In this document: piece after piece, positions 1 to 7,782 of the stretch
Layout of the letters: every line of letters starts with the position of its first letter
Numbering within the stretch: position 1 is the first letter of the stretch
Assembly: GCA_050945515.1 (NCBI GenBank)
Contig: JBMNTB010000013.1
Location: forward strand, 1-46,807
Length of the DNA: 46,807 nucleotides
Reading direction: 5' to 3'
From: UBA1046 sp050945515
Lineage (GTDB): Bacteria > Bacillota > Clostridia > Saccharofermentanales > DTU023
Translations under genes and position numbers: made by a program
Notes under the pieces: generated by a model
Database searches by the model: none
What the model saw: only the letters and a program-made list of their open reading frames with translations
Told to the model about the DNA's origin: nothing

Positions 1-70
1 CTTGTCTAACAGATAATTGAACATATCTTTAAAATCTATAAAAAGCTCCGCGCGGCACAAAAATTGTTAA

Positions 71-114
71 ACAAAAATGTCCGAAAACCCCTGCAATTAG
101 GACGTTTTCGGACA
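71..114 (-). terminator. Rho-independent terminator of tRNA-Ser
   Basis: Read on the minus strand, a perfect 11-bp stem (arms 104-114 and 78-88, TGTCCGAAAAC on the plus strand) is followed by a T-rich tract (complement of 71-77). It begins six bases past the CCA end of the tRNA gene, as expected for an intrinsic terminator of a single-gene tRNA transcript. Confidence 0.8.
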
Positions 115-119
115 AATTG

Positions 120-211
120 TGGCGGAGAGTAAGAGATTTGAACTCTTGATACCCTTCTGGGGTATACACGATTTCCAGTCGTGCTCCTTCGGCCAGCTCG
201 GACAACTCTCC
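120..211 (-). tRNA. tRNA-Ser (anticodon GGA)
   Basis: The minus strand folds as a class II tRNA. The 7-bp acceptor stem is GGAGAGT/ACTCTCC, the discriminator base is G and CCA is encoded (120-122). The anticodon arm CACGA-CTGGAAA-TCGTG carries GGA, which reads UCC and UCU. A long variable arm (ACCCC-AGAA-GGGT) and a T arm with GTTCAAATC follow. The long variable arm and the anticodon both say serine. Confidence 0.95.
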
Positions 212-228
212 ACAGAATTTGCTGTATT

Positions 229-273
229 AATGCTAAGGCCGCTCAAATGTCTCATTTAAGCAGCCTTAGCATT
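229..273. repeat. 21-bp inverted repeat with 3-base loop
   Basis: Arms 229-249 and 253-273 pair over 21 positions (two of them G-U in RNA) around a three-base loop. The structure lies between the 3' end of mgtA and the tRNA-Ser gene, both read on the minus strand. There is no clean T tract on either side, so it is not a textbook terminator, although it could end or protect the mgtA message. It could also be a small palindromic repeat element. Confidence 0.75.
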
Positions 274-303
274 CTAGCATGACGCTTTTACGACTGTCAA
301 TTT

Positions 304-335
304 TAGCATCAGTTTTGTGTAGCATCGGTTTTGCT
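304..335. repeat. Two tandem 16-bp imperfect repeats
   Basis: TAGCATCAGTTTTGTG (304-319) is followed directly by TAGCATCGGTTTTGCT (320-335), ending at the mgtA stop codon. The hexamer TAGCAT also appears twice more at 267-280, at the edge of the neighbouring hairpin. No function is apparent. Confidence 0.6.
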
Positions 336-2968
336 TAAATCCAGGGTCCGATCTGTTGTTGATAGAATTTTTTTACTCCTTGTACGGACAAGCTGTACAG
401 AGCCAAAAGAATACAAAGCCAAAATAAATAATTGATGGGCATTTGCTTGAGGTCCAACACGATTGCTAATGGTGTGAAGCCGATAACCATTGCGACTACT
501 GCAACCAATGAAGTTGAGAACAGTAAAGCCGGTGCCGGCATGCTCTGAATAAACGGAATTTTCCTTGTTCTGATCATATGGATAATGAAAATCTGTGATA
601 AGGTGCCGAAAAGAAACCAGCCGGTTTGGAAATAGGCAGAATTCGCCATTGAATTATAGCCGAATATAAACCACAGAATTAGATAGCACAAAATGTCAAA
701 GATCGAACTTAAGGGACCCATTATCCACATAAAGCTTTTTAATAATTTAACATCCCACTTTTGCGGTTTTAAAACATAATCAGCATCCATATTATCAAAG
801 GCAAGACCCATTTGAGCAAAGTCATTTAAGAGATTTTGCGTCAAAATATGTACCGGCAACATTGGTAAGAAAGGTAGAAAAATGCTGGCTATTACCACAG
901 CAATCATATTGCCGAAATTGCCACTGGCTGCCATTTTGATGTATTTCATAATATTGCCGAAAGTGCGTCTACCCAAAAGAACGCCTTCTTCCAGCACCAT
1001 TAAGTCTTTTTCCAATAAAATAATATCCGCAGTTTCTTTAGCAATATCCACTGCACTGTCCACGGAAATCCCGACATCGGATTGGCGTAGAGCCGGCGTA
1101 TCATTGATGCCGTCGCCCATATAGCCGACAGTATGCCCATCGCCCTGTAAGGCTTTGATCACTCGTTTCTTTTGCATCGGCGATAATTTGCTGAACAGAT
1201 TACAGTGTTGAGCGACTTCTTTTAATTCAGAATCACTCATCTGTTCAATATCAGTACCAAGAACATAGGTATGGACATCAATTCCGACTTTCGCGCAGAC
1301 CTTTAGGGCAACGCCTTCACTATCGCCGGTCAAAACAACTGTACGTACACCGTGTTCCCGTAAGGTTTCAATTGCACCTTTGGCGCTTTCTTTGGGCGGA
1401 TCTAGGAAACCGACGAATCCGATCAGAACCATATTGCTCTCATCGGAAACCGAAAAGTGCTCTTCATCCGGGACTTCATTTTTCTGTGCAACAGCCAGCA
1501 TCCTCAAACCGGCGCTATTATATTTTTCATACGTAGCCATAGCAAGCCTACGTTCATCAGCACCTATGGTCTTAACCTGACCGTCGATTTCAACGAAAGA
1601 ACAAATCGTCAGCATTTCTTCAACGGCACCTTTGGTAATCAGCTGACGCTTTCCGCTTTTATCCCGCAGGATTACGCTCATGCGTCGGCGTGAAAAATCA
1701 AAAGGCACTTCATCTATTCTGGTATAGTTGGCGATGAGTTCCGAGAAATTATATTTTTCGGCTCGATTGATTATGGCAATATCAATCAGATTTTTCAATC
1801 CGGTTTGAAAATATGAATTCAGATAGGCATGACGCAATACCCTGGTATCATCTTGCCCGCTTAAATCCATGTATTTTTCCAGGACGATTTTATCTTCAGT
1901 CAAGGTCCCGGTCTTATCCGTACAGAGAATATCCATTTCACCGAAAGTTTGAATTGAACCTAAAGTACGTACAATGACATTTCTCTTGGACATGGCAAGT
2001 GCACCTCTAGCAAGTGTAGAGGTCATTATTACCGGCAGCATTTCCGGAGTCAGACCCACTGCCACACTGATAGCAAACAATAAGGCACTGAACCAATCGC
2101 CTTTGATAATGCCATTTATTAAAAATATTATCGGAATGATGACTAACATCATTTTAATCAGCATGGCACTGACCGAAGAAACACCGCGCTCAAAGCCGGT
2201 TTGAGCTTTCTCACCGGTTAACGAAGCTGCTATTGAACTGAAGAATGTGTCTTTAGCTGTAAATAAAACGATAGCGCTTGCCGTACCACTGACCAAATCG
2301 GTGCCCATCAGGCCGATATTTGACAGATCGGTTAAAGCTACGTCCGTGTCACCGGCATGATCAAACTTTTCAACAGGCGCCGATTCGCCTGTTAAAGCAG
2401 CTTGAGATACGAAGGTATCTTTTGTCGAGATAAATCTGACATCCGCAGGAATCATATCGCCTGCAGAAAATTTGATGACATCGCCGGGAACTACATCAGC
2501 GATATCGATTTCGACTAATTTACCATCTCTGATCACGTCGGTTTTGTTGGCAACCATTTGTTTAAGGCCTTCGGCAGCCTTGTCCGAATTGCGGCTCTGG
2601 ATAAAGGCTACCAAAGATGACAAAAATACCATTAAGAGAATAATCAGGATAGTCGCATAGTCAGCTACATCCGACATCACAACATCAGTGATATAAGTTA
2701 CAACTGCAATGATCACAAGGATGATGTTAAAGGGATTGACTAAGGCTTCGATAATTCTTGAAACAGCCGTATGTTGTTTTCTTAATTTGACAATATTAGG
2801 ACCATATTCTTCCAGCCTATTTGCAGCTTCAACAGCGGTAAGACCCTGAACTGTAGAGCCGTATTGGCGCACAACATCATCAATCGACGCAGACGATAAT
2901 CTGCGCAGCTCCTGTTCCTGCATATAGGTGCAAGCCTTAGTATTCTGATTTTTTGTGAGGTATTTCAT
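335..2968 (-). CDS. mgtA: Magnesium-translocating P-type ATPase (MgtA family)
   Basis: This is an 877-residue type IIIB P-type ATPase that imports Mg2+ at the cost of ATP. Visible motifs are the actuator loop TGES (193-196), the phosphorylation motif DKTGTLT with acceptor Asp351, the hinge MGDGINDTPALRQSDVG, and the intramembrane VGLTPEMLPVI of the MgtA group. The N-terminal cytoplasmic part, paired helices near 80-125 and 270-315, and the C-terminal helix bundle are all present. The length is normal for MgtA/MgtB (about 860-900). The ATG at 2968 follows AGGAGA at good spacing. That binding site can pair with an upstream arm, so translation may be controlled. No mgtC or corA lies beside it. 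Ca2+ or another cation is possible, but the whole-length pattern is MgtA-like. Confidence 0.92.
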   Translation of the reverse strand: MKYLTKNQNTKACTYMQEQELRRLSSASIDDVVRQYGSTVQGLTAVEAANRLEEYGPNIVKLRKQHTAVSRIIEALVNPFNIILVIIAVVTYITDVVMSDVADYATILIILLMVFLSSLVAFIQSRNSDKAAEGLKQMVANKTDVIRDGKLVEIDIADVVPGDVIKFSAGDMIPADVRFISTKDTFVSQAALTGESAPVEKFDHAGDTDVALTDLSNIGLMGTDLVSGTASAIVLFTAKDTFFSSIAASLTGEKAQTGFERGVSSVSAMLIKMMLVIIPIIFLINGIIKGDWFSALLFAISVAVGLTPEMLPVIMTSTLARGALAMSKRNVIVRTLGSIQTFGEMDILCTDKTGTLTEDKIVLEKYMDLSGQDDTRVLRHAYLNSYFQTGLKNLIDIAIINRAEKYNFSELIANYTRIDEVPFDFSRRRMSVILRDKSGKRQLITKGAVEEMLTICSFVEIDGQVKTIGADERRLAMATYEKYNSAGLRMLAVAQKNEVPDEEHFSVSDESNMVLIGFVGFLDPPKESAKGAIETLREHGVRTVVLTGDSEGVALKVCAKVGIDVHTYVLGTDIEQMSDSELKEVAQHCNLFSKLSPMQKKRVIKALQGDGHTVGYMGDGINDTPALRQSDVGISVDSAVDIAKETADIILLEKDLMVLEEGVLLGRRTFGNIMKYIKMAASGNFGNMIAVVIASIFLPFLPMLPVHILTQNLLNDFAQMGLAFDNMDADYVLKPQKWDVKLLKSFMWIMGPLSSIFDILCYLILWFIFGYNSMANSAYFQTGWFLFGTLSQIFIIHMIRTRKIPFIQSMPAPALLFSTSLVAVVAMVIGFTPLAIVLDLKQMPINYLFWLCILLALYSLSVQGVKKFYQQQIGPWI

Positions 2969-3339
2969 GGGATTCTCCTTTCTGCTGTTGGTTAGCCACA
3001 GGAGAATCTTCGAAGAAAATTTTCACTCAAAGAGCAAGTCCGACAATGCTCTCTCTAAAAGAGCGCAGACTGGAAAATCCCCCGCGGGAAACCGGATTAT
3101 TAATGCTGATACATCGAGGTCGATAATCCAAACAAGTCACGCCCTTTCTTTAGAAAATTCGGCTGCATTAAACAACCACCCAGTAATTTATCATACGACA
3201 CACTAATAAATCAAGCCCGCGAAATTAAAATGTTTGTTTTTAAAGTTAGATTGCCGGGATTGCCAATTTGGAAGTTATTACCAAGCCGGCAGTTATTGCC
3301 AAGATGATTAAAGATTAGTTTATCTTGTGAATTCTCGCT
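2969..3339 (-). promoter_or_regulatory. Long structured leader of mgtA
   Basis: These 371 bp hold no convincing gene. On the minus strand, 3094-3100 can pair either with 3123-3129 (7 bp) or with 3076-3080 (5 bp), which encloses CCCGCGGG. A further stem joins 3047-3052 to 3031-3036. A last hairpin hides the ribosome binding site. A weak promoter candidate (TTGATT, 18 bp, TAAATT) lies near 3185-3215. Alternative pairings ahead of a Mg2+ transporter suggest a sensory leader, but I do not recognise M-box or yybP-ykoY core sequences in it. Confidence 0.4.
2971..3008 (-). promoter_or_regulatory. Hairpin sequestering the mgtA ribosome binding site
   Basis: On the minus strand GATTCTCC (3008-3001) pairs perfectly with GGAGAATC (2978-2971), and one further A-T pair closes the inner side. 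The second arm contains the GGAG of the mgtA Shine-Dalgarno sequence, two bases from the start codon side. Folding would block initiation. Confidence 0.6.
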
Positions 3340-3765
3340 TTAACAGAGATCGGTTTTTTCCAGAAGTTCCTGACAGAGATGATGTTTGGGGGAACATATT
3401 GTCGTTTGCTCCGTACCGTCGTTGTAGTAAATTTTGAAGGTGATGGAGTTTACTTCCTCGTATTGAGCTCCGGTTATTGCGCCAAACAGTCCCCCGCGTT
3501 CGCCGGCGATCATATATCCGAGCATGGCTCGCGCTAAAGTGTCATCGACAATTTTTTTGTTAATCTCTAGGATTTCTACTTTCCTGGTGCCGGTTTTCTT
3601 TATTTTCTGATCCGTATGGAGATAGATATAGGAAGAAATAATTTTGATAACAATAGCAAGTCCTATCATTACTGCGAGTATGATCAGGCCATACTTAAAA
3701 AATTTACCAATAGACTTTTCAAGATTAGCAGCAACCGCAAATATGTATATTGGAAAGTTCGACAT
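3340..3765 (-). CDS. Small membrane protein of unknown function
   Basis: This 141-residue product is not recognised. One clear hydrophobic helix (about residues 24-48) follows a short N-terminal stretch with KFFKYG. A basic segment (KIKKTGTRKVE) and a soluble C-terminal part of about 80 residues come after it, with two Cys near CSPKHHLC and a terminal Cys. The C-terminal part looks beta-rich (ITFKIYYNDGTEQTTI). The start is supported by GAAGGA about eight bases before the ATG. It lies upstream of mgtA on the same strand but 371 bp away, so a shared message is uncertain. It may be a single-pass anchored protein with the C-terminal part on either side. Confidence 0.6.
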   Translation of the reverse strand: MSNFPIYIFAVAANLEKSIGKFFKYGLIILAVMIGLAIVIKIISSYIYLHTDQKIKKTGTRKVEILEINKKIVDDTLARAMLGYMIAGERGGLFGAITGAQYEEVNSITFKIYYNDGTEQTTICSPKHHLCQELLEKTDLC

Positions 3766-3841
3766 GCCTATTTTGTCCTTCTCTTTATATTTTGCTTAAA
3801 ATTAAAGGATATTTACTATTATAGCGGAGATTTCGTTTTAA

Positions 3842-4552
3842 TTATGAGTTGGCTTCCATAATCTGCGTGATCAGGGCATGGCCTTTGGCATTAGGGTGCA
3901 TGCCATCATCGCACATGAGGGTTTCCCTATCAGGCTGCTGCAGGAAGGCGCTGCGGATGTCGATGAGGGGAATTTTCTTTTTATCAGCTAGCTGTTCTAC
4001 GGCATCACTGTAGGATTTATGCCATTTGAAAATGCTGTCCGTGGTGCCGCCCAGCCAGTTTAAAATTACATCGGCATCGAGATCGCGGGAGATGGTGGCA
4101 AAGAAACGATCCTGAATCAGGGGGGGCAGATTGAGCAGAAGTGGCTGATAGTTTTGCCGCTGCAGATTGTCGATCAGCTGTTCATAGAGATGAATAAAGT
4201 TTTTCAGGGGTATCTGTGGCAGATGTTCGGCTTTGGGGTCGCGGCTGATGTCAGCCCAGTTGAAATTGCAGTCATTGCCGCCGAAATGGAGCAGAGCCAC
4301 ACCGCCCTTGGTTAGACGATCTCTGTAGCGGTCAAGCTGCTTGAGACCTTTCTCGACTGTAGCGCCAAAGACGGACAGATTCATAACGTCAAGTCTGAGA
4401 TCAGACTTGATTCTTTCCACAAAGCTGTTTTTCAGCTGCTGATAACGTTTTTTGAGCGGATCGAAGGCGACACCTTTGGATATAGAGTCGCCGAGCACAA
4501 GCCAGGGTTTCTGCCAGAGAGCGGATCTATTGATGGAAAGTGCGTATATCAT
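3842..4552 (-). CDS. SGNH/GDSL-type hydrolase
   Basis: This 236-residue protein has the SGNH esterase blocks: VLGDSIS with the nucleophile Ser near the N terminus, a Gly position near LSVFGAT, GGNDCNF with the oxyanion Asn, and DGMHPNAKGH with the catalytic Asp-x-x-His near the C terminus. Such enzymes remove acyl or acetyl groups from lipids or sugars. No signal peptide is seen, so it is probably cytoplasmic. The ATG at 4552 is preferred because AGGGAG lies eight bases before it. An upstream ATG at 4576 has no binding site. A good sigma-A-type promoter lies just upstream, so it is probably transcribed alone. The substrate cannot be inferred. Confidence 0.85.
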   Translation of the reverse strand: MIYALSINRSALWQKPWLVLGDSISKGVAFDPLKKRYQQLKNSFVERIKSDLRLDVMNLSVFGATVEKGLKQLDRYRDRLTKGGVALLHFGGNDCNFNWADISRDPKAEHLPQIPLKNFIHLYEQLIDNLQRQNYQPLLLNLPPLIQDRFFATISRDLDADVILNWLGGTTDSIFKWHKSYSDAVEQLADKKKIPLIDIRSAFLQQPDRETLMCDDGMHPNAKGHALITQIMEANS

Positions 4553-4621
4553 GGTCTTTCTCCCTTTACTTGCCATATAATAGTGGGCATAACAACAAAA
4601 CTATATAATGTAGTTATCAAT

Positions 4622-4650
4622 ACCATATTACCTGATTGTTATAATGTCAA
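4622..4650 (-). promoter_or_regulatory. Sigma-A-type promoter for the SGNH hydrolase
   Basis: On the minus strand TTGACA (4650-4645), a 17-bp spacer and TATGGT (4627-4622) match the vegetative consensus, and the hydrolase start lies about 70 bp downstream. The flanks are A+T rich. Confidence 0.65.
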
Positions 4651-4766
4651 GTGTTTAATTGTAAATATTTGTGAAATTGAGCCTATATATTTGTTAATTG
4701 AGGCTGCATCAGTAATAATTAAGACTAAACCTAAGACTAAGCGCTTTATGATGTGAGGAAATGACG

Positions 4767-5342
4767 ATGACTAAGAAAAAGAGAAATCAAGAGATAGGAA
4801 CGGAGGGACAGGCGGCTGAGACTGCTGAGGTTTCTACACCTTTTTCTTTAGAGGAGCTGCGCACCGATATGGCTACACGGAAACTGATTGATTATGAGCT
4901 TTTGCCCTATATTGACCTGTATATGGACCAGGTTATTACATTGATGTCGGAACAGAACAAAGATGAGAGACACAGAATTCCTCTGACTCCCTCAATGATC
5001 AATAATTATACTAAGCAAGGAGTGTTGCCGAGGGCACATGGCAAGCGCTATACCAGAGATCATCTGGTTGATTTGACGCTTCTGATCTACCTCAAAGAAG
5101 TGCTGCCAATTGCTAATATCGGTGAGCTGCGCCAGTTGTTGGCAGAGGCAGGTGATCCTGCCTGGCGCTATCAGAATATTTCGGAAGCCTTGGATCGGGG
5201 CAGGAAAGGCATTTTGGATCTGTTACCTCAGAAGGCCGACAATCATGAAGAGTTGGTATTGCAGATTTTGCGTCTAGGCCTGTTTAGTTATATTGCCAGG
5301 CAAACGGCTCTCGATTTGCTCGATCTGGCTCGGCTGGACTGA
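4767..5342 (+). CDS. DUF1836 domain protein
   Basis: A 191-residue protein whose middle (about 65-150) matches the DUF1836 pattern: PLTPSMINNYTKQGVLPRA followed by KRYTRDHLVDLTLLIYLKEVLP. The Ser-Met-Ile-Asn-Asn-Tyr-x-Lys block resembles the helix-turn-helix of MerR-type regulators, so DNA binding is plausible but unproven for this family. Members are common in Bacillota and are usually stand-alone genes, as here. The ATG at 4767 is chosen because GAGGA sits seven bases before it. The ATG at 4761 would be only two bases from that site. It is transcribed away from the SGNH hydrolase and towards the convergent glycosyltransferase. Confidence 0.75.
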   Translation: MTKKKRNQEIGTEGQAAETAEVSTPFSLEELRTDMATRKLIDYELLPYIDLYMDQVITLMSEQNKDERHRIPLTPSMINNYTKQGVLPRAHGKRYTRDHLVDLTLLIYLKEVLPIANIGELRQLLAEAGDPAWRYQNISEALDRGRKGILDLLPQKADNHEELVLQILRLGLFSYIARQTALDLLDLARLD

Positions 5343-5437
5343 GCCCGGAGCGGTCTCTCAAATTGTGACCTGGTTCGGTACGGTTTTCCTAGGCGTCTTC
5401 GCCCGGAGAGGTTTTGCTATTGATTCGCTTTGGTACA

Positions 5438-6481
5438 TCAGGGTTCTGAACGATCCTTGTTGTCTTGGTCGAGAGATAATTTGCCGTCTATGTGGATTGA
5501 ATCCGGGTGAGGCAAGCCCGGTCTGGTGCCGCTGCGGCCTTTAGTATAGAATTTGCCGTCTTCGCGCAGGACGAGGTAGAGCGGCCGGTTTTTGACTTCT
5601 TCGAAAATGCGGCCGATATATTCGCCGGTTATTCCCAGTATGATCAGCACGACGCCGAAAAAGAAGAGTATGACACTCATCATTGAGGCATAGCCTGGTT
5701 CCATCGCGACTAGATTGAACAGCTTAGAGATGAATATGAAAAGCAGGAACAGGAAGCTGGCTAGGGAGAGGATGACGCCCAGATAGATACTTATTTTCAA
5801 CGGCCGGTAGGAGAAAGATGTGATGCCGTCGCCGGCCAGTTTCAGCATTTTGCGGAGAGGGTATTTGGTTGTGCCGGCCTGGCGAGGGGCGCGTTCATAA
5901 TCGACGAAGGTCTGGCGATAACCGAGCCAGGCAATCAGACCGCGCACATAGCGATTATGTTCCGGCAGTTGCAGGAGTGCGTCCCGAACTGTGCTGTCGA
6001 TCAGGCGGAAATCCCCGACATCAACGGGTATATCGACATCAGAGAGTCGGTAGAGGAAACGGTAGTAGAGAGAGGCTGTAGTCTTTTTGAACCGGGTCTC
6101 ACCTGCGCGCTTTTTCCGTCTGGCATATACGACTTCGTAGCCCTCCCGCCATTTCTCGATTAGCTGCGGGATCACTTCCGGCGGATCCTGCAGATCGGCA
6201 TCAATGATCACGATCGCATCACCTGCAGCATAATCCATGCCGCAAGTTATAGCTGTCTGATGTCCGAAATTACGGGAGAAGCTGATTAATTTTACCTCGC
6301 CGTCGGCGAGACACCAGGGTTTGATGATCTCAGCTGTCCGGTCTGTACTGCCGTCATTAATATAGATAATCTCATAGGATAATTGCAGATCAGACAAGAC
6401 AGCGGTGAGACGCTGCTGAGTAGCCTTTATCACTTCTTCTTCATTAAAGACGGGTACAACGACCGACAGTTCCGGCTTCAT
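5438..6481 (-). CDS. Family 2 glycosyltransferase (DPM1/GtrB-like)
   Basis: This 347-residue enzyme has the GT2 nucleotide-sugar fold at the N terminus (SVVVPVFNEEEV, INDGSTDRT, and DADLQDPPEVIP with the metal-binding DxD). Two membrane helices follow at about 228-255 and 265-290. That layout fits polyprenyl-phosphate sugar transferases such as GtrB/YkcC, which load a sugar from UDP or GDP onto undecaprenyl phosphate at the inner membrane face. The tail after the second helix (IFEEVKNRPLYLV) is also typical. GAGG precedes the ATG. No flippase or acceptor transferase lies adjacent, so its pathway (wall polymer or glycolipid decoration) is unknown. Confidence 0.88.
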   Translation of the reverse strand: MKPELSVVVPVFNEEEVIKATQQRLTAVLSDLQLSYEIIYINDGSTDRTAEIIKPWCLADGEVKLISFSRNFGHQTAITCGMDYAAGDAIVIIDADLQDPPEVIPQLIEKWREGYEVVYARRKKRAGETRFKKTTASLYYRFLYRLSDVDIPVDVGDFRLIDSTVRDALLQLPEHNRYVRGLIAWLGYRQTFVDYERAPRQAGTTKYPLRKMLKLAGDGITSFSYRPLKISIYLGVILSLASFLFLLFIFISKLFNLVAMEPGYASMMSVILFFFGVVLIILGITGEYIGRIFEEVKNRPLYLVLREDGKFYTKGRSGTRPGLPHPDSIHIDGKLSLDQDNKDRSEP

Positions 6482-6548
6482 GGATACCTCACTAGTTTAA
6501 TAGGAGCAGCCGCTGAGCAGGAGATTGTACCGGCGGTGCGACATGCTT

Positions 6549-6580
6549 GTTGATACGCCTAACATATATTTAATATCAAC
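6549..6580. promoter_or_regulatory. Inverted repeat GTTGATA-N18-TATCAAC in divergent promoter region
   Basis: A perfect 7-bp inverted repeat (6549-6555 and 6574-6580) lies between the divergent glycosyltransferase and csaA-like genes. Read on the minus strand it also resembles a -35/-10 pair (TTGATA, 18 bp, TATCAA) for the glycosyltransferase. It may be a promoter, an operator or chance. Confidence 0.3.
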
Positions 6581-6615
6581 ATTCTAGTACAGAAAATGAC
6601 ATTTAAACAAGATTT

Positions 6616-6644
6616 TTGCTTCAAGTCTGTTTAAGGCCTACAAT
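6616..6644 (+). promoter_or_regulatory. Sigma-A-type promoter for the csaA-like gene
   Basis: TTGCTT (6616-6621), a 17-bp spacer and TACAAT (6639-6644) lie 48 bp before the start codon at 6692. Confidence 0.55.
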
Positions 6645-6691
6645 GATCAGATAACGGATAAAATTAAAAATATGGATTCGGGAGGATAATA

Positions 6692-7036
6692 ATGAATCAG
6701 ATTGAAGAAATCGGAATTGCTGATTTTGATAAAGTGGATGTCCGCGTCGGGACGATTCTGAGCGCCAAGCCGAATAAGCGTTCCAGGAATCCGTCCTATG
6801 TGTTGCAGATTGATTTCGGTCCCGAGATTGGTGTCAAGAATTCTTCCGCCCAAATCACGGCGGTATATGCAGAAGAAGATCTGATCGGCAAGCAGGTCCT
6901 CTGCTGTGTCAATCTGGCTCCGCTGTATATCGGTTCCGTAAAGAGCGAGGTGCGAATCCTGGGTACGGAATCGGAACAAGGCATAGTACTGCTGGTGCCC
7001 GAGTTTGAAGTCAAGAACGGCGATCATGTAACCTGA
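6692..7036 (+). CDS. csaA: CsaA-like tRNA-binding domain protein
   Basis: A 114-residue protein made almost entirely of an EMAP II-type OB fold. The opening FDKVDVRVGTILSA, then IDFGPEIGVKNSSAQIT and DLIGKQVLCCVNLAP, follow the CsaA/YgjH pattern, and the size fits CsaA (about 110). Known members form dimers that bind tRNA; a chaperone role in protein export has been proposed in Bacillus. GGGAGG lies seven bases before the ATG, and a promoter is visible upstream, so it can start its own message. The binding target here is inferred from the family only. Confidence 0.85.
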   Translation: MNQIEEIGIADFDKVDVRVGTILSAKPNKRSRNPSYVLQIDFGPEIGVKNSSAQITAVYAEEDLIGKQVLCCVNLAPLYIGSVKSEVRILGTESEQGIVLLVPEFEVKNGDHVT

Positions 7037-7155
7037 GTCCGGTGCCGGCACGGTAACTGAGAGTGGCGTTGACTGACGGCTGTTGAAAAAACGGGAACCA
7101 TAGCGTCCGCTAGAACTTAGGTGCTTATAGCAGACGCCCCGAGGGAGATAAAGAT

Positions 7156-7767
7156 ATGACTCAAGATTTTGATCATGACGACGAAGGCGCTCGTGAGGGA
7201 TTCAAGAACTTTGTTGCAGTTTGCCGGCGCTGCCGGGCCTGCGATCTTGCTGCTAACAGACAAAATGTCGTGGTCTGGCGGGGCAATATCAAAGCTCCGC
7301 TAATGATTATCGGCGAGGGTCCCGGGGCGGAGGAAGATGAACAGGGCATACCCTTTGTCGGGCGATCCGGTCAATTGCTGGATCAATTGCTCACGGCCTG
7401 GGAGATTAGGGAAGAGGATTTCCATATCTGCAATATTGTGAAATGCCGTCCGCCGGGCAATCGGGCACCAAAGCCGGAGGAGGCGGAGAAATGCCGTCCT
7501 CTGTTGACACGTCAATTCAATCTGGTTAGACCGAAAGTGATTCTGCTGATGGGTGGCACGGCCTACAAATATTTTACACATGATGACACGGGGATCACCA
7601 AGGTCAGGGGGCGCTGGATTCAGAAGGCGGGCTATTGGATTTTGCCCACTTTCCATCCGGCCTATGTGCTGCGGGATCCACGTCGCAAGAACGATCTCTG
7701 GCAGGATATTGCTGCTGTTCGCCGCAAACTGTCAGAACTAAAACTCCTGCCCGAGTTAATCACTTAA
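7156..7767 (+). CDS. Family 4 uracil-DNA glycosylase
   Basis: This 203-residue enzyme removes uracil from DNA at the first step of base excision repair. Active-site motif 1 is present as GEGPGAEEDEQGIPFVGRSG and motif 2 as HPAYVLRDP near the C terminus. Four cysteines expected to hold a 4Fe-4S cluster are visible: Cys26 and Cys29 (CRAC), the Cys of VKCRPPGNR and the Cys of EKCRPLL. Cys23 is extra. GAGGGAGA precedes the ATG. The gene ends 15 bp before uvrB, so the two repair genes are likely co-transcribed. Similarity to the N-terminal part of phage SPO1-type polymerase is a known annotation quirk of this family, not a second function. Confidence 0.9.
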   Translation: MTQDFDHDDEGAREGFKNFVAVCRRCRACDLAANRQNVVVWRGNIKAPLMIIGEGPGAEEDEQGIPFVGRSGQLLDQLLTAWEIREEDFHICNIVKCRPPGNRAPKPEEAEKCRPLLTRQFNLVRPKVILLMGGTAYKYFTHDDTGITKVRGRWIQKAGYWILPTFHPAYVLRDPRRKNDLWQDIAAVRRKLSELKLLPELIT

Positions 7768-7782
7768 TGAGGTCATCATGAT

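Noticed and set aside
2955..3206. An 83-codon plus-strand frame over the mgtA leader
   Set aside because: It overlaps the mgtA start and leader structures, and its composition is not protein-like.
2969..3339. M-box magnesium riboswitch before mgtA
   Set aside because: The conserved M-box opening and its paired segments were not found in the leader.
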